NCBI GenBank assembly: GCA_964550125.1
Contig: CAZJWC010000010.1
Coordinates: 1-44,972 of the forward strand
Direction of reading: 5' to 3'
Source: CAZJWC01 sp964550125
Lineage (GTDB): Bacteria; Bacillota; Clostridia; Christensenellales; Borkfalkiaceae
DNA: 44,972 nucleotides
Notes under the pieces: model-generated
The model's input: only the letters and a program-made list of their open reading frames with translations
Database searches by the model: none
Told to the model about the DNA's origin: nothing
Made by a program: the position numbers and the translations under genes
In this document: positions 15,125-24,004 of the stretch, piece after piece
How positions within the stretch are numbered: position 1 is the first letter of the stretch
Layout: each line of letters opens with the position of its first letter

Positions 15125-15138
15125 TTAAAGGAGATTTT

Positions 15139-15825
15139 ATGGACGATTCAATTAAGATGTCAGCAAGAGGCTACGGAAAAGCAAAAGCTAGGTTAAAGTA
15201 TTTACAACTTGAAAAACGCAAGGAAATTGTAAAAAGAATTGCTATTGCTCGTGGTTTTGGAGATTTAAGTGAAAATGCAGAGTATGATGCTGCAAAACTT
15301 GAACAAGCCTCAAACGAAGCAGAAATTATCGAACTAGATGCAAAAATTAAACGTGCTGATATTATGGAGGAATCAATCACTCACGCAGAACACGAAAAGT
15401 ATACTAAAAGACTTGATGAGTTGAAAAACGTTATTAAGACTGATTTAGTGAAAAAGATTGAAGATATGCATCAAGCAGACGATACTGAAGATACAGAAGA
15501 GTATAAGGAAGCAAAAACTGCCCTTATGGAAGTAGAGAGTGAAATTTGTGAATTAGAAACTTTACTTGAGTATGCAAAAATTGGCGAAAGTGATGAAGAT
15601 ACGGGTAGAATCCACATAGGTTCAAAGGTAAGAATTTATGATTGCGATTTAGAGGAAGAAGTTGTTTATACGATTGCAGGTTCTTTAGAGGCAGACCCTA
15701 GAAATGATATAATTTCAAACGAGTCGCCCGTAGGAGTTGCTTTAATGAATAAAAAACAAGGTGAGGAAGTTTCGGTTAATTCACCTAGTGGTATTTATAA
15801 GATTAAAATTTTAAGCATTGAATAA
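15139..15825 (+). CDS. greA: GreA-type elongation factor with duplicated coiled coil
   Basis: 228 residues; ordinary GreA is about 158. GreA rescues backtracked RNA polymerase by inserting its acidic coiled-coil tip in the secondary channel. The normal coil is at about 10-77 with tip GDLSENAEY (catalytic-type D42, E45). A second coil at about 86-148 aligns with it without gaps at an offset of 73 residues (R18/R91 to I75/I148); its tip DDTEDTEEY keeps acids D115 and D118. The C-terminal FKBP-like domain (155-228, IHIGSKVRIYD, SPVGVALMNKKQGEEV, IYKIKILSIE) is ordinary. AAAGGAG site; 26 nt before lysS. Confidence 0.92.
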   Translation: MDDSIKMSARGYGKAKARLKYLQLEKRKEIVKRIAIARGFGDLSENAEYDAAKLEQASNEAEIIELDAKIKRADIMEESITHAEHEKYTKRLDELKNVIKTDLVKKIEDMHQADDTEDTEEYKEAKTALMEVESEICELETLLEYAKIGESDEDTGRIHIGSKVRIYDCDLEEEVVYTIAGSLEADPRNDIISNESPVGVALMNKKQGEEVSVNSPSGIYKIKILSIE

Positions 15826-15851
15826 TTTTAAGTTACAGGAAGGACTTTAAA

Positions 15852-17366
15852 ATGAGTGAAGAAATAAAAGAGCAAGAAGTAGACTTGGAACAACAGCAAG
15901 AAGAAATAAACTCAAGCGAACTTGCAATTAGAAAACAAAAATTAGAAAAGTTGATTGCAGAAGGCAAAAACCCTTTTGAAAAGGTTAAATATGAAGTCAA
16001 CTCAAATTCTCAATACATTATTTCACACTTTGATGAACTTGAAGGTCAAACGGTAAGCATTGCTGGTAGACTTATGTCAAAGAGAATTATGGGTAAAGCA
16101 TCTTTTTCTCATATGCAAGATAGAGAGGGTTTAATTCAAATCTACTTGAGAAAGGACGAAATTGAAGAACAATTTTTAGCCTACAAAGAAGTTTTTGATA
16201 TTGGCGATATTATTGGTGTTAGAGGTAGGGTTTTTAAAACTAAAACCGGTGAAGTGACTTTACATTTAGAGCATATTGAAATGCTTGCTAAAGCGTTGTT
16301 GCCCTTGCCTGAAAAATTCCACGGACTAAAAAATCAAGATTTAAAGTATCGTCAAAGATATGTTGACACTATCATTAATAGTGATGTGAGAAAAACATTT
16401 TTTGCTCGTTCAAAGGTAATTAAATCAATTCGCTCATATCTTGACAATTTAGGATATTTAGAAGTAGACACCCCCGTTTTACACACGTTAGAAATTGGTG
16501 CTGCTGCTCGTCCTTTTAAAACTTATCACAATACTTTAGGTATTGATATGTTTTTGAGAATTGAAACTGAATTATACCTAAAAAGACTAATAGTTGGTGG
16601 CTTTGAAAAGGTATATGAAGTAGGTAGAATTTTTAGAAATGAAGGTATGGACGCAAGTCATAACCCTGAATTTACTTCAATCGAAATGTATCAAGCGTAT
16701 AGCGACTATTTTGATATGATGAACTTGATTGAAGATATGTATAAAAAAGTAACTATGGAAGTTTGTGGTACTACTCAAATCAACTATCAAGGCGTTGATA
16801 TTGATATGGGTCAACCTTGGGAAAGACTTACTATGGTTGAGGCTGTAAAAAAATACGCAGGCGTTGATTATAACAACTGGGCAACTGATGAAGATGCACG
16901 CAAAGTTGCAAAGGAAAAGGGAGTGTTTGTTCCCGAAGAAGATAATGCAACAAAGGGGCATGTTTTAATTGCGTTTTTTGATGCTTTTGTTGAAGATAAA
17001 CTTATACAACCTACAATCATTTACGATTATCCTGTTGAAAATTCACCTCTAGCAAAGAGAAAGCCTTCAAATCCTGCTTTTACTGAAAGATTTGAATACT
17101 TTATCTATGCAAGAGAAATGGGTAATGCTTTCTCCGAACTTAACGACCCTATCGACCAAAAGCAACGTTTTGAAAAACAAGTTGCTGAAAGAAAGGCTCA
17201 AGGAATTAAGGCAGAGGTTGACGAGGACTTTATCACTGCCCTTGAATACGGTTTGCCTCCCACAGGTGGTTTAGGTTTAGGTCTTGACAGACTTGTTATG
17301 TTGTTGACGGATAGTGCTACTATTAGAGACGTTATCTTATTCCCTACTATGAAACCTAAAAAATAA
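15852..17366 (+). CDS. lysS: Lysyl-tRNA synthetase, class II
   Basis: 504 residues, normal length. N-terminal OB fold (VSIAGRLMSKRIMGKASFSH) binds the anticodon; class II motif 1 around LGYLEVDTPVLHTLEIGAAARP, motif 2 FRNEGMDASHNPEFTSIEMY, motif 3 GGLGLGLDRLVMLLTDS. Charges tRNA-Lys in the cytosol. Acidic Glu/Gln-rich N-terminal tail (1-22). Good ribosome site AGGAAGG. It follows greA in one transcript, as greA and lysS also neighbour each other in other low-GC Gram-positives. Confidence 0.97.
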   Translation: MSEEIKEQEVDLEQQQEEINSSELAIRKQKLEKLIAEGKNPFEKVKYEVNSNSQYIISHFDELEGQTVSIAGRLMSKRIMGKASFSHMQDREGLIQIYLRKDEIEEQFLAYKEVFDIGDIIGVRGRVFKTKTGEVTLHLEHIEMLAKALLPLPEKFHGLKNQDLKYRQRYVDTIINSDVRKTFFARSKVIKSIRSYLDNLGYLEVDTPVLHTLEIGAAARPFKTYHNTLGIDMFLRIETELYLKRLIVGGFEKVYEVGRIFRNEGMDASHNPEFTSIEMYQAYSDYFDMMNLIEDMYKKVTMEVCGTTQINYQGVDIDMGQPWERLTMVEAVKKYAGVDYNNWATDEDARKVAKEKGVFVPEEDNATKGHVLIAFFDAFVEDKLIQPTIIYDYPVENSPLAKRKPSNPAFTERFEYFIYAREMGNAFSELNDPIDQKQRFEKQVAERKAQGIKAEVDEDFITALEYGLPPTGGLGLGLDRLVMLLTDSATIRDVILFPTMKPKK

Positions 17367-17373
17367 TTATATA

Positions 17374-17401
17374 AATAGGTCGGTCTTTGTACTGACCTAT
17401 T
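17374..17401 (+). terminator. Hairpin after lysS
   Basis: AATAGGTCGGT/ACTGACCTATT with one G-U pair, but no T-run follows; it may be only a partial or Rho-independent-weak terminator, so some read-through to 17421 is possible. Confidence 0.5.
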
Positions 17402-17420
17402 ACGCTATTAAAAGGTGTCT

Positions 17421-18764
17421 ATGAAAAATCACATTTTAGATATGTTAATTGAATATTCAAAATTTGATAATTTGCGTTTTCATATGCCCGGACATAAGGG
17501 GTGCGAAGATGTCTTTTTTGATTTTTTCAAATACGATATCACTGAACTCTCCTTTTCTGGCAACCTATTAGACAGTAGTGGAGTTATTGGGCTTGCTGAA
17601 AAAGATATATCTTCAATTTTAAAATCAAAGAGAAGTTTTCTTTTGACGGACGGCTCAACGAGTGGTATCTACTCAATGGTTTATGCTGTTAAGGATATAG
17701 GGAAAAAACTTATAATCAACAGAAATGCACATAAAAGTGTGTTTTCTGCTTGTAAATTATTCAACATTGAACCCATTGTGCTAGAAGGAAGGATTGAAGG
17801 AGGAGTTTTTCAACCACCTTCACCCGAAAGCGTTGAAAGAGCATTTGACGAAACGGATATTTGTGGGGTGTTGTTGACTTCACCCGATTACTACGGAAAT
17901 GTAATTGACTACAAGAGAATAAAAAAATTGACTGAAAGTAGGTCTGTGCCAATGCTTATTGACGGAGCACACGGAAGTCATTTGGCTTTTACAAATGAAG
18001 AACTTTACGCAGGGAGATATGCTGATATTTGGGTGGACGGAGCACATAAAACCTTGCCCACCCTAACTCAAGGGGCTATTTTAAATGTAGGTAACGAAAA
18101 ATATCTACCATTAGTTGAAGAAAGTGTCAATCTTTTTAGAACTACAAGTCCCTCCTATTTGATAATGGCTTCAATAGAGTATGGAGTTAAAAAATTGGCA
18201 GGACTAAAAAAAGAGGTTTATTTAAAACAAAAGGCAGAGATTGAAAGGTTGATTGAAAACCTTAAAAAAATAAATGTTGAAGCTTATAAAAATCAAGACG
18301 AATATAAACTGTGTTTAGACCTTATCAAAACGAAACGGTCAGCCGATGAGGTTGCTACTGTTTTAGAAAAGGATAACATTTATGTTGAGTTTAGTGATGA
18401 AAGATATTTAAATTTTTATCTTTCACCTATGACAAAAATAGAAGAAATTTCACTTATATATGATAAAATAAAAGGGTCGCTAGGAGTTTTATCTGAACAT
18501 GAGATAGAGGACTTTTCTTGTAAAATTGAAAGTGACAGTCATGTGGAATACTTAAAGGCGATAAACGGAGAGTGCTTGCTTTTATCGTTAGAAGATTCAG
18601 TTGGCAAAACTTCAGCAGACAATGTGGGGCTATATCCACCTTGCTCTCCCTTGATTATTGCAGGGGAGAAAATAAGCAGGTCGTCTGTTAACTTGTTAAA
18701 AAAGGGTAAGTCGGTTTTTGGATTTACTGACGGAAAAATTAAAGTGTTAAAAGATACGGAGTAA
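17421..18764 (+). CDS. Orn/Lys/Arg decarboxylase family, YaaO/SpeA-like
   Basis: 447 residues from ATG 17421 with AAAGGTG at 17411-17417; a GTG at 17415 lies inside the ribosome site. Fold-type I PLP enzyme: FHMPGHKG near the N-terminus, LTDGSTSGIYSM, DGAHGSHLAF, and the PLP lysine in WVDGAHKTLPTLTQGAI. C-terminal domain includes LYPPCSPLIIAGE. The position directly before tmk equals yaaO in Bacillus. Likely decarboxylates a basic amino acid (lysine, ornithine or arginine) for polyamine synthesis; which one cannot be told. Confidence 0.9.
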   Translation: MKNHILDMLIEYSKFDNLRFHMPGHKGCEDVFFDFFKYDITELSFSGNLLDSSGVIGLAEKDISSILKSKRSFLLTDGSTSGIYSMVYAVKDIGKKLIINRNAHKSVFSACKLFNIEPIVLEGRIEGGVFQPPSPESVERAFDETDICGVLLTSPDYYGNVIDYKRIKKLTESRSVPMLIDGAHGSHLAFTNEELYAGRYADIWVDGAHKTLPTLTQGAILNVGNEKYLPLVEESVNLFRTTSPSYLIMASIEYGVKKLAGLKKEVYLKQKAEIERLIENLKKINVEAYKNQDEYKLCLDLIKTKRSADEVATVLEKDNIYVEFSDERYLNFYLSPMTKIEEISLIYDKIKGSLGVLSEHEIEDFSCKIESDSHVEYLKAINGECLLLSLEDSVGKTSADNVGLYPPCSPLIIAGEKISRSSVNLLKKGKSVFGFTDGKIKVLKDTE

Positions 18765-18768
18765 AAAG

Positions 18769-19389
18769 ATGAAGGGAAAATTTATAACTTTTGAAGGCTG
18801 TGAGGGTAGTGGAAAGTCAACACAAGTAAAAATGTTGGAGGAGTATTTGTCTAAAAGAGGCATAAACTATCTTTTGACTCGTGAACCGGGTGGAACTGAT
18901 ATTAGCGAAAAAATAAGAGGCTTGATATTAGACGCAAAAAATGATACAATGTCTAATGAGTGTGAGGCACTTTTATATTCAGCGTCAAGAGTTGAGCATT
19001 TAAAAAATAAAGTTATGCCCGCTTTAAGTGAGGGTAAACTTGTAATCTGTGATAGATACATAGATTCCTCTTTTGCTTACCAGTCATATGCTCGTGGTTT
19101 GGGTGATTTTGTTGAAAGGGTAAATGAATTTGCCATAAAAAACTGTATGCCTGATTTAACTATTTTTATCAATATTTCTCCCGAAGAAGCGTTTGCGAGA
19201 AAGAACGGTGCTGATGAGAACGATAGGATTGAACAAGCAGGTATACAATTCCATAATAAAGTTTATGACGGCTACATAAAAACTGCTGAAAAATATAAGG
19301 AGAGATTTGTCATTATAGACGGGCACTCTACTAAGGAAGAAATTCATCAAAAAATAATTTCCGTTTTAAAAGAGAGAAATATAATCTAG
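18769..19389 (+). CDS. tmk: Thymidylate kinase
   Basis: 206 residues, typical. P-loop FEGCEGSGKSTQ, LTREPGGTDISEKIR (TMP-binding DR/EPGG motif), DRYIDSSFAYQ, and a LID-like loop ARKNGADENDRIE. Phosphorylates dTMP to dTDP. Starts 4 nt after the decarboxylase stop with GGAG in its end; next gene starts 1 nt after its own stop. Confidence 0.96.
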   Translation: MKGKFITFEGCEGSGKSTQVKMLEEYLSKRGINYLLTREPGGTDISEKIRGLILDAKNDTMSNECEALLYSASRVEHLKNKVMPALSEGKLVICDRYIDSSFAYQSYARGLGDFVERVNEFAIKNCMPDLTIFINISPEEAFARKNGADENDRIEQAGIQFHNKVYDGYIKTAEKYKERFVIIDGHSTKEEIHQKIISVLKERNII

Positions 19390-19390
19390 T

Positions 19391-20344
19391 ATGTTTGAAA
19401 AACTTATTTCATCAACAAACGCATATAAAATAATCAAAAGCGAAAAATCTGCTGATAAACTTTCTCACGCATATCTAATTGTTTTAGATGACGAGGTGCT
19501 ATTGAGAGATACCTTAAAGGAACTTGCAAAGATGTTTTTTGCAGAAAGTGGAAAACGGAGAAGGGAAGAACTTATTGATAAAGAGTTGTTCGCTGACCTT
19601 TGCATCTACCCTAAAACTGATGAGAAGTGGTCAGTTTCTTTAACAAAACAACTTTTAGATGAGGTCATCGTCAAGCCTATTGAGGAGAATAAAAAGATTT
19701 TTATTTTAGACGGCGTTCAAAATATGTCAACTATTTGTCAAAATAAACTTTTAAAAATTCTTGAAGAACCTCCTCAAAACGTTCATTTTATTTTAGGGTG
19801 TACAAATGAGGAAAATGTATTGCAAACGGTAAAGTCTAGGAGTACAAAAATACAAGTTCAACCATTTAAAGACGATGTCGTGTATGAGTTTTTGGTTGAA
19901 AATTATTCAGGAGATGGACTTAAAGAAATTGCCTACGCTTCAAACGGAAGAATTGGCAAAGCAATATCTTTGCTTTCAATGGGTTATAAAGATATTGAGG
20001 ACAAAGCGTTTGATTTGGCAACTGCAACTTCAAAATCGCAAGTTATAAAACTTGTAAGAAATTATGCAGAAAATACAAATGCAACTGAACTTTTTAACAT
20101 ATTGCGATTGATTTATATGGACGCATTGTTTTTAAGTTTGAAAGAAAAGGAAAAAATACATTATAAAGATAGACAATCTCAATTAAATTGCTTGAAAGAG
20201 TATTTTGATGTAGGTGCATTACTAAAGTGTGGGGAGATTATCTCAAACGCAGAGAATAGTTTAAAATTCAACGCACCACCCGTCTTTGAACTTGAAAAAG
20301 CATTGACGAGAATTCTGGAGGAAAATAAAAAATGGAAAAAATAG
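19391..20344 (+). CDS. holB: DNA polymerase III delta' subunit
   Basis: 317 residues. Clamp-loader features: SHAYLIVLDDE in the place of the P-loop (no Walker A, as in delta'), KIFILDGVQNMSTICQNKLL, KILEEPPQNVHFILGC, VKSRSTKIQVQPF (sensor-like region). The zinc-binding cysteine module of proteobacterial delta' is absent. Helps load the sliding clamp at the replication fork. It overlaps ricT by 13 nt. Confidence 0.92.
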   Translation: MFEKLISSTNAYKIIKSEKSADKLSHAYLIVLDDEVLLRDTLKELAKMFFAESGKRRREELIDKELFADLCIYPKTDEKWSVSLTKQLLDEVIVKPIEENKKIFILDGVQNMSTICQNKLLKILEEPPQNVHFILGCTNEENVLQTVKSRSTKIQVQPFKDDVVYEFLVENYSGDGLKEIAYASNGRIGKAISLLSMGYKDIEDKAFDLATATSKSQVIKLVRNYAENTNATELFNILRLIYMDALFLSLKEKEKIHYKDRQSQLNCLKEYFDVGALLKCGEIISNAENSLKFNAPPVFELEKALTRILEENKKWKK

Positions 20345-21204
20345 TTGGAATAAAATTTAAAGGGAACAACAAGGTTTATTATTTCGCTCCTAATGGCGAG
20401 CAAGATAAGTATGAGAAAGGTATGCCCGTTATCGTTGAAACGGCAAGGGGGGTTGAATACGCTCAAATAGTATTTCCTTTAAAGGAAGTTGAAGAAAAGG
20501 ATATTATTCAACCTTTAAAGCCTATTATAAGAATTGCAACCGAAAAGGACAAGGAACAATATAAAAAAAATCAGGATAAAGTTCCTAACGCATTAAAGAT
20601 TGCAGCAGAAAAGATTGAAAAACATAAATTGAAGATGAAGTTGATTGACTGTGAGTATACCTTTGACGGTGGAAAAGTCATTTTCTACTTTACATCGGAG
20701 GGACGAGTTGACTTTAGAGAATTGGTAAAAGATTTGGCTTCAGTTTTTCATATAAGGATTGAATTAAGACAAATAGGTATTCGTGATGAAACTAGGATGC
20801 TAGGTGGCATTGCTCCCTGTGGTAGACCTTGTTGCTGTGGCAGTTGTATGGCTGACTTTAAAAAAGTATCAATAAAAATGGCAAAAACGCAAGGACTTTC
20901 ATTAAACCCCACAAAGATAAGTGGCTTGTGTGGAAGATTGATGTGCTGTTTGAGTTATGAAAACGAATACTACGCCGAAGCATACAAAAAAGCACCAAAA
21001 GTTGGTGGTGAGGTTTCCACACCTGATGGAAAGGGTATTGTTGTTGGTGTTAATATGCTTAAAATGGAAGCAAAAGTTAAAATTGAAAAGGACGGTGCTT
21101 TAACTTTTAAGGATTATCCTATAAAGAAGTTACGCTTTAAAGCGAATACAAAGGCAGAGATTGATGAAGAGTTGAGTGATGAGATTAAAGAAATTTTGGA
21201 CTAA
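20332..21204 (+). CDS. ricT: RicT (YaaT/PSP1 domain) regulatory protein
   Basis: 290 residues. PSP1 domain with N-terminal IVGIKFKGNNKVYYFAPNG and the cysteine cluster APCGRPCCCGSCMADF and GLCGRLMCCLSYE. In Bacillus RicT joins RicA and RicF in an Fe-S complex that aids RNase Y and development. GGAGG inside the end of holB gives the ribosome site. Neither RicA (YmcA), RicF (YlbF) nor YabA is encoded nearby, unlike in Bacillus where yabA follows. Confidence 0.92.
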   Translation: MEKIVGIKFKGNNKVYYFAPNGEQDKYEKGMPVIVETARGVEYAQIVFPLKEVEEKDIIQPLKPIIRIATEKDKEQYKKNQDKVPNALKIAAEKIEKHKLKMKLIDCEYTFDGGKVIFYFTSEGRVDFRELVKDLASVFHIRIELRQIGIRDETRMLGGIAPCGRPCCCGSCMADFKKVSIKMAKTQGLSLNPTKISGLCGRLMCCLSYENEYYAEAYKKAPKVGGEVSTPDGKGIVVGVNMLKMEAKVKIEKDGALTFKDYPIKKLRFKANTKAEIDEELSDEIKEILD

Positions 21205-21217
21205 ATTATAAAAACTA

Positions 21218-21246
21218 TTTACTATCTAAAAATATTGTGATATAAT
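21218..21246 (+). promoter_or_regulatory. Promoter of the ferredoxin gene
   Basis: TTTACT (21218-21223), 17-nt spacer, TATAAT (21241-21246), 34 nt before the start codon. Confidence 0.7.
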
Positions 21247-21280
21247 CTTTGTGTTAAATATAAAGTTTGGAGGTTCTATT

Positions 21281-21454
21281 ATGGCACATAAAATTACTGA
21301 TGAGTGTGTATCTTGTGGCGTTTGCGCAGATACTTGTCCTGTAAATGCAATTTCTATGGGTGCTAATCGTTATGAAGTTGACAATGACACTTGTATCGAT
21401 TGTGGTGCTTGTGAAGATGCTTGCCCTACAGGTGCTATTAAAGAAGATAACTAA
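21281..21454 (+). CDS. 2[4Fe-4S] ferredoxin, clostridial type
   Basis: 57 residues from ATG 21281, preceded by GGAGG. Two CxxCxxCxxxC motifs, CVSCGVCADTCP and CIDCGACEDACP, bind two [4Fe-4S] clusters. Soluble low-potential electron carrier for anaerobic redox enzymes. It has its own promoter and a terminator just after it inside the housekeeping block. Confidence 0.96.
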   Translation: MAHKITDECVSCGVCADTCPVNAISMGANRYEVDNDTCIDCGACEDACPTGAIKEDN

Positions 21455-21464
21455 TCATAGTTGA

Positions 21465-21492
21465 AAAACAGGCACTAAGGTGTCTGTTTTTT
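21465..21492 (+). terminator. Terminator after the ferredoxin
   Basis: AAAACAGGCAC/GTGTCTGTTTT (one G-U), ending in a T-run, 16 nt before the next start codon. Confidence 0.8.
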
Positions 21493-21508
21493 GCTTTTAT
21501 TATACATT

Positions 21509-22198
21509 ATGGAAACAAAAAATTTTTTAACAGAGGACGAACAGGTCGAACTTTTACAGGACGGCACTAAGGTTGTTCAAAACAAAAACTTATATAAATT
21601 CACTTCCGATTCTATTATGCTTTCAAAATTTGCTACACATAAAAAGGGAGATATTGTGGCTGACTTTTGTGCAGGTAGTGGCATTGTGGGGTTTAACTAT
21701 AATGCTTTGCACAAAGATACGAAAAGTATAACTTTTTTTGAAATGCAAAAAGGTTTATACGAACTTTGCAAAAAGAGTATATCTTTAAACGGATTTAATC
21801 ATTGCAAGGCTGTAAACGCTAAGCTTCAAGAGATAGGCAAGGAATATAACGAACTTTTTTCTTTAATTGTTTGCAATCCTCCTTACGAGCGAGGTGGAGC
21901 AGAAAAGGACAAATATGAAATAGCCGTTTGTCGAAAGGAAATAACCATTACTTTTGAGGAGATTGTCTTATCGGTAAGCAAGAGTTTAAAGTTTTCGGGA
22001 AGATTTGCATTTGTGCATAGAGCAGACCGACTAGCCGAACTTTTTTATCTATTAAAAAAGTATAAACTTGAACCCAAAAAGATGCAATTTGTTTGTGGGA
22101 GAGATGGGGCAAAACCCTATCTTGTACTTGTAGAAGCAACCAAAGGTGGAAAGGTTGGACTTGAGATTTTGGATAGTTTAGTAAACATAAATAATTGA
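21509..22198 (+). CDS. tRNA1(Val) adenine-N6 methyltransferase-like (TrmN6/YabB)
   Basis: 229 residues from ATG 21509. SAM-binding VADFCAGSGIVGFNY and catalytic NPPY (VCNPPYERGG) mark an N6-adenine methyltransferase; the N-terminus LLQDGTKVVQNKNLYKFTSD matches the TrmN6/YabB type, and in Bacillus yabB also precedes the rsmI orthologue. Probably modifies tRNA. No ribosome site precedes the ATG; TATTAT lies 6-11 nt upstream, so either a leaderless start or read-through with weak initiation is possible. Confidence 0.88.
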   Translation: METKNFLTEDEQVELLQDGTKVVQNKNLYKFTSDSIMLSKFATHKKGDIVADFCAGSGIVGFNYNALHKDTKSITFFEMQKGLYELCKKSISLNGFNHCKAVNAKLQEIGKEYNELFSLIVCNPPYERGGAEKDKYEIAVCRKEITITFEEIVLSVSKSLKFSGRFAFVHRADRLAELFYLLKKYKLEPKKMQFVCGRDGAKPYLVLVEATKGGKVGLEILDSLVNINN

Positions 22199-22205
22199 GG
22201 TAAAA

Positions 22206-23024
22206 ATGGTATATATAGTAGCAACGCCTATAGGCAACTTAGAGGATATATCTTATCGTGCCATTGAGGTTTTAAAATTAGTAGACTGTATCTATTGTGA
22301 AGATACTCGCCACTCTTTAAAATTACTCAACGCATATGAGATAAAAAAGCCTTTATTTTCTTGCCATAAATTTAATGAGAAAGAAGCGTCAAAAAAGATT
22401 ATTCAACTTGCAAGAGAGGGTAAAAATGTCGCTCTAGTTTCCGATGCAGGAACGCCCGTCGTTTCAGACCCAGGTAATATTTTATGCAAGGAACTTTATG
22501 AAAACGGAATTGAATTTACAATAATCCCTGGTGCTTGTGCTTGTATATCTGCCTTGGTGCTTTCAGCACTACCTGCCGATAAGTTTGCATTTATAGGTTT
22601 CTTGCGTGGAAAAAATACTGAAAAAAAAGATTTTTTAAAACCTTATATCAACCTTGATATGACTATGATTTTTTATTCAGCACCCCAAGATGTTGATGAC
22701 GACATAAAACTTTTATATGAGGTTTTTGGAGATAGAGAGTGTGTTGCTGTTAGAGAGATTACAAAAATTCACGAGGAAGCAAAGCACTTTAATTTGAAGA
22801 ACGGACTTGACGGGGAAAAACGAGGGGAGTATGTTTTGGTTGTAAGTGGTGGAGAAAGGAAAGAGTGCAGTTTAAATAGTTTAAGTGAAATTGAACATAT
22901 CAATTATTACATTGCCCAAGGTTTAGATAAAAAGGAGGCGTTAAAGCAAACTGCAAAAGATAGAGGAGTTTCTAAAAGCGATTTGTATAAATTTACAATT
23001 AAAGATAATGATAAAAAGGGTTGA
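22206..23024 (+). CDS. rsmI: 16S rRNA (cytidine-1402-2'-O)-methyltransferase
   Basis: 272 residues. YIVATPIGNLEDISYRA, CEDTRHSLKLL, VALVSDAGTPVVSDPG and IIPGACACISALVLSALP are the RsmI (tetrapyrrole-methylase fold) signatures. Methylates C1402 of 16S rRNA at the ribose, in the decoding centre. ATG has GAGGT upstream and lies 7 nt after trmN6. Confidence 0.95.
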   Translation: MVYIVATPIGNLEDISYRAIEVLKLVDCIYCEDTRHSLKLLNAYEIKKPLFSCHKFNEKEASKKIIQLAREGKNVALVSDAGTPVVSDPGNILCKELYENGIEFTIIPGACACISALVLSALPADKFAFIGFLRGKNTEKKDFLKPYINLDMTMIFYSAPQDVDDDIKLLYEVFGDRECVAVREITKIHEEAKHFNLKNGLDGEKRGEYVLVVSGGERKECSLNSLSEIEHINYYIAQGLDKKEALKQTAKDRGVSKSDLYKFTIKDNDKKG

Positions 23025-23043
23025 GATTTTCTCAACCCTTTTT
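23013..23043. terminator. Bidirectional terminator, rsmI / NlpC gene
   Basis: Perfect 14-bp stem AAAAAGGGTTGAGA/TCTCAACCCTTTTT with 3-nt loop; overlaps the rsmI stop codon. Confidence 0.93.
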
Positions 23044-23046
23044 AAG

Positions 23047-23982
23047 TTATAAATATCTGTTTGCTTGAATATAAAAATTCCACCTATCAGCCGTCAGTTT
23101 TTCAATCTTAGCATAATCAGAAGCCGTATGCAAAACATATTCGTTTCCAAGATAAAGCGCAACGTGTCCTACCCTTTCAATACCCGTATTGTATTGCCTG
23201 CTTGTATTTGTAAAGAAAATCAAATCTCCCCTTTGCAAGTTGCTAGGCTTTACGTAGTCGCCTTGATAAATTTGCGTGCGTGTATTTATTGGCAGGTATT
23301 TGTTGGCACCATAATAGAATATGTATTGAACAAGTGAGGAGCAATCAAACTTCGTAGCCGTAAAACTACTATAAAAATTACCCTTTCCGTCATGAAGTCT
23401 TACTGCTCCGTAAACATAGGTCGTGCCTAAAAGTTTACAGCCACTCTCAATAACCTTTTCAACCAGTTCATTAGTAGATTTTTCTTGTTTTACAAGTTTG
23501 GTATACTTTGTGTTTGATGAAATGTATGCAGTTTGGTTTTTGTAGTTGGTTTTATACCAACTGCCAACTTGCCCAAGATAAATAAGTCTTTCCCCTTTTT
23601 GTATTTGTCCTAGCGAACTTGAGGAGGTGCTACTTGAAGCACGAATATTAAGATTGGAAGATATAGATTCAACATAGGTTGCATACTCTTTGACTGGTGT
23701 AACTATTGGAGTGGTAGTTTCAGTTTTTACATTTTCTTTGTCATCATCATTTGAAGAAGGTGGTTGAGTTTCGTTTTCAGGTGGTATTTCATTTGACGGT
23801 GGAACGATTTCTTCAAAATCTTCGGCTGTATCTTCATTGCCTACAACGAGTGGTGGCTCGCTATCAAAAATGTTGTCATCAAAACCGTTTGATATATAGG
23901 CTTCACTCTTTTGACAAGAAGTTACACTAATCATTAAAACAGAAATGACAAAGAAAATGAAAATGGATTTTAGTTTTTTCAT
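23047..23982 (-). CDS. NlpC/P60 cell-wall hydrolase lipoprotein with SH3b domain
   Basis: 311 residues from ATG 23982 (GGAGG upstream; the ATG at 23997 is part of that site). Lipobox VTSC. A Pro/Glu/Asn-rich spacer is followed by a bacterial SH3 domain (SNLNIRASSSTSSSSLGQIQ ... SWYKTNYKNQTAYIS) and a C-terminal NlpC/P60 peptidase: catalytic Cys in KFDCSSLVQYIF, His in RVGHVALYLG, third residue near VLHTASD. Likely cleaves gamma-D-Glu-diaminopimelate bonds of peptidoglycan outside the membrane. Confidence 0.93.
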   Translation of the reverse strand: MKKLKSIFIFFVISVLMISVTSCQKSEAYISNGFDDNIFDSEPPLVVGNEDTAEDFEEIVPPSNEIPPENETQPPSSNDDDKENVKTETTTPIVTPVKEYATYVESISSNLNIRASSSTSSSSLGQIQKGERLIYLGQVGSWYKTNYKNQTAYISSNTKYTKLVKQEKSTNELVEKVIESGCKLLGTTYVYGAVRLHDGKGNFYSSFTATKFDCSSLVQYIFYYGANKYLPINTRTQIYQGDYVKPSNLQRGDLIFFTNTSRQYNTGIERVGHVALYLGNEYVLHTASDYAKIEKLTADRWNFYIQANRYL

Positions 23983-24004
23983 TTTTCCTACCTCCATATA
24001 AATG

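Noticed and set aside
14993..15138. T-box riboswitch before greA-lysS
   Set aside because: No T-box (GGGTGGTACC-like) sequence or specifier stem is visible.
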